Below are positions 55,473 to 64,000 of a DNA stretch of 64,000 bases, in pieces (position 1 is the stretch's first letter; every line of letters begins with the position of its first letter). Made by a program: the position numbers and the translations under genes. The notes under the pieces are model-generated. The model searched no databases. It saw only the letters and a list, made by a program, of their open reading frames with translations, and was not told the origin of the DNA. The stretch is from positions 64,087,771-64,151,770 of the forward strand of contig NC_080672.1 of the NCBI RefSeq assembly GCF_030247195.1, given 5' to 3'. Origin of the DNA: Topomyia yanbarensis. Taxonomy: Eukaryota; Arthropoda; Insecta; Diptera; Culicidae.

Positions 55473-58151
55473 GTAAGTGTTTCATCGCTTCTTATGTCAC
55501 TATTTTCTTTTTTTGTTCCGGTAACGGAAAGGGTCGGTCGGTCGCGAAACATAACATGGAAATTGATTAGAACGAAATTGGGGCTTCACGAAGCACTATT
55601 TCTACCAGACGTGTAATGCCAAACGATCGGTACTCGCAAGTGTGTATATGTGGCAACGAAGAAGAAAACAGAGTGGATAATGCCGCGTTGAGATGAATTT
55701 TGGACAGTGGTAGTTTTGGGGTCAGAATTCTTTGATAAAGTGAATGATGCCGTGAAGGAGCCGGCATTTTAATCATTTTAATAAGTTACAGTTTCCTAAA
55801 CGATTGTGAAAGGATTCCGACAATAATGCGGGTTTATGTACAGCGTGCGAAGCTAAACGGGTCATTGTCAAAACGAGCGATAAGAAAAATAGACGGATGC
55901 TGTACAGCTACTAGCAACTTTTGATCTTCTGCACAGAGGCAAACATAATTTCTTCTACTTATGTATTGTTGAAAAAATCATTTAATGAAGATCCGTTTTT
56001 TTATCAATTGCAGTTTGCCAAATTAAAGCTAATATAGCTCTGTCAAAAAGAAATCGACGCAGCATGTAGCAACATTTTAAGCTTTTGTATGCTTTATTAT
56101 CTATTCAACTCTATCCCCACATCCATGTGGGTGGATATTGAGAAGAATGATTATGTAATGCAAACTAAATTGAGTACGAGATTGGGTCAGGTCGTTGGGA
56201 AATAATACCACGCGTCATGTCAGAATAAAGTCGGAAAAAATCGATTTTTTAAAGAGACGTAATTAAATCTTTGTCGCTACCGTGATGCAGGTTGTGCCAA
56301 TAATAAAGATCTATAAAAGCATGTCGGAAATATTTGAAAATACGATAATCAACTCTCTTATTATCATTATACACACATTTTTGGCAATATTCAAAATGCT
56401 TTGTTTTAACAAATTCGAACCCTTTTTCTTATTGTGTGTTGTTTATAATGTGTTATTGTAGACCGATGCTCAGTCTAAAATGGATTTCTGTTCTTTCATG
56501 GTGATGATAAGATAAGACTATAATAACATGTATGAAATTCTCTCGCAATGAAATGTGATTCATTCAGTTTCGCGGGTTTACTCACTGAAATAAGAAAAAT
56601 TGTTCAATTCACAGGAGAGGAAATTTCAAATTTGGTTCAAAGGTTTGGGATTTTAATAAGAGACATTGAGTAATGCAAATAACTGCTACTTGAACCTGAA
56701 AGGGAGTGTATGATTAAACTGGAAAATTTGACCATCTTTGGTTCGACCCAATAGTTGAGCTGCAGGAAATTAATTATCCAGTAGAAGTTTATAAATACTG
56801 TCTTTTTCCAAACAGCGCGAATTAAGATACCGTATGGCATCCGGCGGTTGAAAAATTGGAATATAACTTCTTCATAACTTGCGTGTTCCAAATTTTTGTC
56901 TGCAGCATATGCTTGTATTGGTCAGAACATAATTTATTTATGCTAAGAGTTAAGGGGCAAACGTAAAAGCGGACGCCAAGTTATTGACGGAAGGGAAAGT
57001 AAACAAAGAGAGACTCATTTGCATTTAGGCTCTTTTCACATGAGAGCGGGCCATTTGGCATAATGGACGTTAAGCATAACAGACAATTGGCATTTCTTTT
57101 AAGTTTCATTTTTGAAATTCGCGTGTTTGCTCATATTCGCAAGACAAAGCCGTAGCTTGCGGTTGGCCAGGTTTGCCATCGCCAAAGGCGCCAGCCTCAG
57201 AGGGGCGCTGAAATCATTATCACTGAAAAAGAAGAGAATGCAAAAAGGATTGCAAAACTTGCGGTTTTTGCTCGAGGAGAAACTGACTCAGGTTCTAATT
57301 CCAACTGCAATTTCAACTGACTGATCCCCCATGTGGGGGTCATCACAGTGATACTCTTCCAAAAGAGCTTAATGATTTGTCGTAGTGAGTGGCGTAGCTT
57401 TTTTTGGTTTTTCTATAAGAGTGCATAGATCGTCTTTAACAGAACGCTTCGGATTCCTAGGACCCTAGATTAAATGGGCTCTCTATTATTAGGTATACCT
57501 ATTTTTCAGCATTTTCAGTGCAAGAGTCATCCTCACGATTCTCGGTACAACAGCCGAACAGGCAGACGATTCTTGTCGAAGAAGATGTAATTAAACACCA
57601 AAGTTCACCTGATACGAGTTTGAAGGTACACACAATTTTGTCCCATCCAGTGCGATTTCCATTCAAACAGCTTCGCTCAATGAAGCAAAGGGACCTTGAA
57701 ACATCCAACCCCGTGCTTCTGTAGATCCACGCATCATTTCGAATCGGTGACTCTACCGTCGACCTCAACTCTGTAAGCCGGCATTCAGACGCGGTAGTCC
57801 TTCATATAAGCCTTGTCGCTACTAACGTCATTAGCTTGCTTTAGACAGACTGTCATAATTCTGAAATTATGTGGACGACCTTTCGGGATACCCATCACTG
57901 TTGAATATGTCTTCACTAGTTCTTTCAAAATCTTTACAATACTTAGCAGATTATCTTTGGTTCGTGTAACCGTTGGTTACATTCTTCATATGTGCCTCCA
58001 GCACATATCCCGAAATTCCCACATTTACTGCATTCACCCTATGGGCATTTTAAAATGAGATCTCGTATTTACCAAACCACATCCAATCCTAGGCAGCCGA
58101 TAAAAACAGCCCGTCGTGAGTGACATTCGTCTGGTATACACGATCCAGATA
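55473..58151. other. Presumed flower intron, no exon recognised
   Basis: It contains a GGGCCATTTGGCATAATGGA repeat at 57048, also seen at 61866. A 70-codon Lys/Leu-rich frame lies at 57112-57324 and a 68-codon frame at 57518-57724. Neither matches a known family. Confidence 0.4.
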
Positions 58152-58982
58152 CAGGGTTGCCAAAATTAAATCTGTATTTTTATCCTAAAAATCTTTTCAT
58201 CTGTGTTTACTCTTCGAAAAATCTGTGTCGATATCTGTATCGAATCAGTTGAGTCGTTTAGCCTTTTGCTGGATTATCTATCGAAGATATTAATTCCTGT
58301 TGTTTAAATCAGTCAAGCAAGGACCTGTTTACATTTTCGTAAAAAACACTACAAATCGTTCTGATATTTTACATCCAGAAACTTGAACTTTACCGATGTG
58401 CAAAATGGAAATATAATTTTCTTCTTCATTTAATGACTATTGTTGATATATAATGTTATATACATTAAGTCAACCAATGTAGCTGTCATATTTTCGGACA
58501 AAGAATTAAGACTTAACAAAGTCACAGAGCGTTTCTGGAAGTAGGCTTCAGCCAGTCGTTTGCTGGGTGCTAACCTGAGTGTACTACAAACCTTTACCTT
58601 TCAGAATGAGCGACCACTCTCGAATGTGTAGATATATTTTGATTAGGCTGTGCACGCAGACGAAGTAGACATAAATAATGACTTACTATGAGCCGTGTGA
58701 AGCAATGTTTGTAAACACGGCTCACAGTAAGTCATTTTTAAGTCGACTTCGTCAGCGTGCATAGCCTAATATAGAGGGCTAAGCTAAGAGAGACAAAGAG
58801 GAAGTATTACTGAAACTGTAAAAAATATTTCTAAAAATAGTTTTTGTAACATCATTTCTCAAAATTCTGTATATCTGTACATACACGCAAAAATCTGTAT
58901 ATCTGCACATACAGATTCTTGGTCTGAAAATGGCTGAAAAATCTGTATAAATACAGATTATTCTGTATTTTTGGTAACCCTG
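58152..58982. mobile_element. hAT-type MITE, 831 bp, perfect 8-bp TSD
   Basis: Ends CAGGGTTGCCAAAA and TTTTTGGTAACCCTG, TSD TCCAGATA at 58144-58151 and 58983-58990. Subterminal TCTGTATTT / AAATACAGA repeats occur at both ends. It contains a smaller palindrome at 58643-58769. Confidence 0.9.
58643..58769. repeat. 127-bp palindrome nested in the hAT-type MITE
   Basis: TTAGGCTGTGCACGCAGACG and CGTCAGCGTGCATAGCCTAA form the ends. ACGGCTCA(C/T)AGTAAGTCAT is mirrored inside. The loop is about 15 bp, so it would fold into a near-complete hairpin. Confidence 0.8.
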
Positions 58983-59089
58983 TCCAGATATATACACTCA
59001 AGCTCGTATGCATAGAACCACCTAGTTGGCGTGTTTGAATTTGATGGGTGAGCTTAGCCCATAAATTTCCCTAATTTGACATCTACATC

Positions 59090-59377
59090 CAGCGATGCCA
59101 GATTTACAGACATGTCTGTATTTTACAGACTTTTGATGTCTCCTACAGACGTAGCCAGAGATCTACAGACTTTTAAAATGGTAATAGTGTTTAGTAAAAT
59201 TGCACTAGAATAACTATTTTCGAATACGAGTGATTCCTTTACAATAGAATTCTACTTTCAATCTATTTTTAAAGTAAAAGTTTAGCGTAATTACAATTTA
59301 CACAACCATCTACAGACTTTTACAGACATTTTAGTTATTTTTCTACAGACATTTCAAAAAAACATGTGGCATCGCTG
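59090..59377. mobile_element. hAT-type MITE, 288 bp, perfect 8-bp TSD
   Basis: Ends CAGCGATGCCA and TGGCATCGCTG, TSD TCTACATC at 59082-59089 and 59378-59385. It contains at least eight copies of CTACAGAC / TTTACAGAC as subterminal repeats. Confidence 0.9.
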
Positions 59378-59389
59378 TCTACATCAGTC

Positions 59390-61620
59390 AATAGATGGAT
59401 CCACCATGAAAAGGGTTACGAAATCGGAAACAAACCATACGTCAAACTTCGGGCTAGTTCGGAGTTTGGGTTTCCACCAACTTCACTAGTGAGCTTGGCA
59501 TATTAACAAGATTACTTCTTTCCGTCGGTGTCCATCCCAGAGAATGGACGTGCGCGTCGCGTTGAACTTAAGTAATTGTAAAGTGTTGGAAATTACAGCA
59601 AAGTGTGTGAAATTGTTAAATTAGAACAGAGCAAGTTAGTTAAAAGACAAGTTAAAAAGTAGAAACACCACATTACAGCTAAACGACAAGTTAAGAACGG
59701 TAACAGTACGGTTAGTTATATTGGTCTATGTAAAATGATAATAATTCTAAATTAAATTAATTCGTTTAGAGGATAAAATTGTAAAACAAAACCTAGCAAC
59801 GCTATAGGACAAGTTAAAAAGCTACACATAAAGGAAAAGGTAAATATCTTGGTTAAAATTGTTAAAAGATAGGATATATAAAATCAAGTGACGTCACAAA
59901 TGTACTAATCCTGTTGTACAGGTCCGTCAAACGGGCCTTTTTTCCTACGTATGATCCGATTTCGGATCAAGGTTCTAGTCTATTTCCTTCAATAGGACCC
60001 GTACGGCTCGTAAACTACGAGGTGTTGAAGGTTCAACCTAGCCGCACCAGCCACGTGTCGCTATGTTATCACACAGATCAATGCACGGACGGAAATTTAC
60101 AGACCGGAAGATAGCCCAATACAAAAAGGGACTTCTCACCGGTTGGCTGAGCCGAACGACGATCAGCAACGGCCAATGTTTCGAAGGCCTATTCTGCGGA
60201 ACCATCTACACCAGCAGGTTTTGCAGAAACCAGAACTACAACCACGATGATTGTCTGCTGCAAACAGACTCCAAGCAACGCCGCTGCAAACCCCGGGGTT
60301 CTACGATAGACAACGAACGAAAATCCAGCATTAGCAAAACCGCAAGTACAAACGTGTCGTCACCAATTAGAGCCTCCAAATTATATTTTTTTGTAAAGTT
60401 TAGCTTTAGAATATACGTTTAGTTTTAAGAATTTCACACCTTCTTTTGCATACAATCCGGGTTTATAAAGAAACCAGCAGGCCTCGCTCTGGAAGGGTTA
60501 GTTGGGGAAGATCGAATCTTGTGGCTTTTGAGCAGCCCTATGGTAGGAAAACGGTTTCATTTCCCTCGTCACGTAACCCATCAATTGACAGGTGAGAGGT
60601 CTACCTGTACGGTTCTCCCACAGGTGAGTGGAATGCAAACTCTGCTGACAAACGACCCTGCTGATCCACCATCCCCTCTGCACGTAACAAAACAAGATGT
60701 CCGAGTTACATTCGAAAGAAGCTCTAATGTGGTTCAACCGAGTTCAATCAATGTTCTTGAACGGGAAGTCGGAATCGGGTCTTTTCAAGAACGTTTATTA
60801 GTTCCCGGGCCTCAACCTCGGCGCAACGTGAAAATTTAAAGAATACGAAGGCAAAGACAGAAATTACGGAAGATATAATAAATTTAAGGACAAGCCAAAA
60901 GATAGTAAAGCAAATATGTGGTTATTCCGGGGGTACGCAAGGGAAGACATTCTTAACGGTTTTTAACCGAAACTGTTTTGTTACGTCAGCAAAACTTTTT
61001 ACGTGATTATCTATAAATGAGCAAACATCCGACTGCATTGTAACATTACTTTGACCCTCCCAATTCACAAAAGAACTTGGCGTAATTGAACTGAAACACC
61101 TGCTTCTCGTTGTGTCAGTGGGATGCTACATCTTACCTTTATCTGAAGTCTTCCGGGGATTCATATTCGCCGCGGCATATTCGCCAATGCCGTTCTGATC
61201 ACCGCCTTAGGAGAGCGGAGCCATTTCCACGTACATACGAAATCATTGTTCGTAAGTTGAACTAAAAAGAATGACAAAGTCAACACTAAAGGGGTGTAAA
61301 AGGCCAGAAGCTCACACTACGGCGCTGTCTATGGAATACGTTGTAGTATAGTATAGATTTTACAGGTTTTATTGATGCAGCGCACTAAAAGTGTGATCCA
61401 CCAGACATATGTTTCGTTTTGGTTATTATTATGATCGCCAATGAGTTTTAATTTTTCATACAGCACGTCAATAATTAAAATTACCCTTATTATCCTTCTT
61501 TATATCATGAGCTGTTCTTTCGAATTATAAACCGTTCGATCCAAACGACAGCCAACTTTATCATTTCTGGATATAGCCAAATTTTCCAAACGATGATTTA
61601 TTGAATGCATTTTCATATAT
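59390..61620. other. Unassigned stretch with coding-like composition in part
   Basis: 59580-59880 is A-rich with repeated GACAAGTTAA words. 59914-60422 and 60519-60839 are GC-richer, with overlapping plus-strand frames starting MYRSVKRAFFPTYDP, MHGRKFTDRKIAQYKKG and MWLLSSPMVGKRFHFPRHVT. I recognise no domain. The composition and shifts suggest remains of a retroelement rather than a host gene. Confidence 0.35.
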
Positions 61621-61639
61621 TGAATCAACGGTTGTTACA

Positions 61640-61860
61640 CTGCTGCGAATCCAGTGTAATGCAAAGCCGCTGAGGATCGGTCGGATGAGGTGGCCGCCGA
61701 CCCGCCGTCGGAACCGGTGGCCCCTTGCAAGCAAACCCGTGATCCACTCGTTGGCCTGGATTACTTAAACATAGAATTAGTTTAAGTCCGACGGAGCGAC
61801 AGCGATTTCGGACAGCACGCGACTTGAAGCGATGTGGCCTAACCACAATAGGCATAAATG
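61640..61860. repeat. GC-rich repeat-like block
   Basis: CCGCCGACCCGCCGTCGGAA and a following CTCGTTGGCCTGGATTACTT block stand out from the flanking AT-rich DNA. No coding identity. Confidence 0.3.
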
Positions 61861-61861
61861 T

Positions 61862-61980
61862 GGGGGCGGGCCATTTGGCGTAAAGTCATTTGCCAAAATG
61901 AACATATGGCATAACGGTTATTTGGCATAATTTTGAGAATTGATCACACTTAAGGTCGTTTGGTATAATGAACAGTTGGC
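61862..61980 (+). repeat. TTTGGCATAA-type short repeat cluster
   Basis: The phrase (C/G)(A/T)TTTGGC(A/G)TAA recurs five times at irregular spacing, beginning GGGCGGGCCATTTGGCGTAA. A related cluster lies at 57048. Confidence 0.65.
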
Positions 61981-61982
61981 AT

Positions 61983-62021
61983 AATTTATTTATTTATCTA
62001 TTTATTTATTTATTTATTTGG
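61983..62021 (-). repeat. (AAAT)n 3' tail of the LINE
   Basis: On the minus strand this is a run of AAAT units immediately following the LINE 3' region, as expected for a LINE tail. Confidence 0.7.
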
Positions 62022-63725
62022 GTTTTAATCTACTCTACTGGTCATTCGCCCATGAGATAAAAAAAATAAATATACAAGACGTAAGGATTCTTGGTGCGGG
62101 CTGGTCGTGATTAGGCGCAGTGGGTCGCGGGGGACCTCCCCACAGCTCCTGGGTGTGTGGCGGGGGTCCCGCGCTCGCTTGTTCATGCTTTGTTTATATT
62201 CGGTCGAACAGATTGGCGTCCTTCAAGAATAGGATGAGTGCTGGGTCGTTGGACAGGATAACTCGTATTGACCCGGTTATGTCGTTCTATTGCCGTAGGT
62301 CATCCAGCTCCCGGCAGTTGCAGAGCAGGTGCTCGACGGTGAGCCGGGTGTTACAGGAAGCGCATTCTGGTGGAGGTACGTTGGACACGATGTGGGCATG
62401 GGTCACACGGGTGTGCCCCACACGGAGTCGGGAAAGTATTTTCTGTTCTCTTTGGCTGCCTCGATCGGTCCAGATGTCAGTTGAGTCCTTGACCTTTTGA
62501 GTATGGCCTCGGGATCTTCTCCAGTGGTTGGTGAATCCGTGCTTTAGACTCGTGTTAAATTCCCTTAATATGTCCACTGTTGGGGTATCGGCTGAGAGAC
62601 GGGTTCGGGCTCGTCTGCCGGAGAGAGCTAAACGATCGGCGTCTGTGTTGCCCCTGATACCGCTGTGGCCCGGGACCCAGCAGATTGTGACCAGTGGGTC
62701 TCGAGGAATCTCGATGGCCTGAACAAAGGGGTGCTTGGAGTTTCCGCTTTCGACGTCTCTCAAGACCGAGAGCGAGTCGGTGAATATGACCGTCGGTGTG
62801 TCGGAGGTTCTTTTGGCCATAGCCACTGCAATGGCGGTCGCATCCGCTGAGAATATTGAGCAGGAGCCGGGTAAGCGGAAGAAGAGCCCGCTCCCCAAGC
62901 CACTAATTCCCGCGCCTACTCCGTCAGCCTTGGAGCCATCGGTGAAGATTTGGTTGTGCCGTGCGTACCTTCGGTGTATTAGTTGTCGGTACTTTATCAT
63001 TATACTGCTCGGGTGGTCGCCAACCTTTATTATACGAGTAACGCTGTCGTCAACATTTGGTCCGGAGTCGTACCAGGCCCGTGGTCTCACTCGGTGCAGC
63101 CGGGCGATGGGTGGGAGGGGGTTGCCGGTGAATTCATGATGTATGTTGCTTGCGATGGTAAACAGGAGGCATTCGTCGCCGGATGTCTTCCCAAGGAAAC
63201 TAAGTGCACGTTTGAGAGCCACCCGGGCTACTTCCCAGAGGCAGAGTAGTACTCCGGCCTCCACACAGGCTGCTTCGGCAGGGGTACTCGGTAATAGCCC
63301 GGAAGCTAACCGCACCGCTCCGTGGTATAGGGGCCCGAGGATGTTGGAGAGTCCGTCCAGGTTTCGGCATGTCATTTCGATCCTGTAAAATATTCTACTA
63401 TGTATTAGGGATCTTGCGACGTACAGTGCTGCTCGGCGGTTGTTCTTAGGGTGGTGGGAGCAGATCGTGCGGACAAGCCGCTTTCTGCTCTGGCATGTGG
63501 ATCCTGGTACTGATCCTTGCGGCACTCCGTTGGTCTCGCGGAACTCGTCGGATAGTGTGCCGCCTATGCAGACCCGGAAGCGGCGGTTGGATAGATAGTT
63601 TTGAATGAACACACCGAGATTTCCCTGTATGCCCCATCGCTTTAATTCTTGTAGTACGCCCTTGCGCCAGACGATGTTGTAGGCTTTTGCCACGTCGAGA
63701 ATGGCGATGTCGGCGTAGAGGTTTT
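62022..63725 (-). pseudogene. RNase H-bearing non-LTR retrotransposon, 5'-truncated, reverse transcriptase deleted
   Basis: On the minus strand a single open frame joins the following. There is a short RT segment (LDVAKAYNIVWRKGVLQEL, then NGVPQGSV), an abrupt switch to TCQSRKRLVRTICSHHPK (thumb/connection), and a full RNase H domain: IFTDGSKADG, SIFSADATAIAVAMA, VIFTDSLSVLRD, WVPGHSGIRGNTDADRLA. The C-terminal Cys/His segment CASCNTRLTVEHLLCNC comes last. The RT palm with the YxDD motif is missing between PQGSV and TCQS. The second RNase H catalytic residue, normally Glu (SAEA-type), is Asp. The 5' end breaks at about 63725. A downstream RNase H points to the I/LOA/R1 group. A 3' UTR and AAAT tail follow. 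It is not functional. Confidence 0.88.
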
Positions 63726-63811
63726 GTAAAATTAAAATTGACTGTACCCAAATCGTTTCCCAAAATTGCCCCAAAACACATATGGTTCTTAGAAGGAGGT
63801 AAAAAGAGGTG
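63726..63811. other. Junction between the LINE and the exon-like segment
   Basis: Non-repetitive sequence joining the broken LINE 5' end to the possible intron of the next feature. Confidence 0.3.
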
Positions 63812-63818
63812 CACTCAC

Positions 63819-63845
63819 CTTAATGATGTTGGCCGTCGTCATCAT
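63819..63845 (-). CDS. Possible first coding exon, partial
   Basis: On the minus strand two adjacent ATGs (63845, 63842) begin MMTTANIIK, followed directly by the donor GTGAGTG. Upstream sequence to the window edge is GC-richer, with stops in frame, as in a 5' UTR. The gene is not identifiable from nine residues. It lies about 95 bp from the truncated LINE, which would sit in its first intron. Confidence 0.3.
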
Positions 63846-64000
63846 GTGACCCCGGGAATTGCTTGAGAGCTGCCTATTCCAGACCACCGTCACTGGTTTA
63901 TTTCTCCTAAGCAAATTAGTCATTCCTCACAAATACACAGCGCTCTTCCGCGACTAGATGGCTCGTCGACACAACATGTTCGATCCGACAAATTTCACAA

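Noticed and set aside
57112..57324. Basic 70-codon frame as a small nuclear or ribosomal protein
   Set aside because: No family match, no splice or promoter context, and it adjoins a dispersed repeat.
62735..63388. Plus-strand open frames of 80-134 codons
   Set aside because: They are antisense to the RNase H/reverse transcriptase frame of the LINE.

Overview
This is a 64 kb piece of an AT-rich, intron-containing animal genome. It is most likely an insect and probably a culicine mosquito. The insect call rests on gene fragments that match insect proteins (Flower, EMC4, an STMP1-type microprotein, a sorting nexin of the SNX8 group), TATA-driven histone remnants and insect-type LINEs. The mosquito call is an inference from the density and type of short dispersed repeats, MITEs and a tRNA-derived SINE. 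There are no operons, CRISPR arrays or prokaryotic signals. No intact tRNA or rRNA gene was seen. Exon calls were made by reading splice sites and frames by eye.

Host genes occupy little of the window. In order they are: two minus-strand exons of an SNX8-like sorting nexin PX domain (8627-9110); an unidentified minus-strand terminal exon (18732-18872); a minus-strand, serine-rich first coding exon with a TATA-type promoter (38267-39447); a complete two-exon EMC4 gene (+, 46758-47330); a complete three-exon STMP1-type microprotein gene (-, 47519-48022) converging on EMC4; the first two coding exons of flower (+, 55193-55472); and a possible first exon (-, 63819-63845) beside a broken LINE.

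A second layer is a decayed histone zone. Between 29.7 and 34.0 kb there are an H1 pseudogene with its TATA box, an internally deleted H2A pseudogene, histone 3' stem-loops (two of them perfect) and duplicated flanking modules. A further H2A pseudogene lies at 10.3 kb beside the same flanking motif.

The rest is transposon-derived, and many element boundaries can be set from terminal inverted repeats and target-site duplications (TSDs). There are five hAT-type elements with 8-bp TSDs, one nested in another. Several MITEs have TTA or TAA TSDs (Harbinger-like). Others, including a pogo-like element, have TA TSDs. There is also an RTE fragment, a Jockey/Juan-like fragment, an RNase H-bearing LINE and a retroelement with 5' tandem monomers.

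The most notable object is a Transib-like element at 25266-28234. It has a perfect 5-bp CGACG duplication and termini that read CACAGTG-23 bp-ACAAAACCT at one end and CACAGTG-12 bp-CCAAAACCT at the other. This is the heptamer/spacer/nonamer layout, with the 12/23 asymmetry, of V(D)J recombination signals. A second, decayed copy (2145-4119) keeps the same 23 and 12 spacers.
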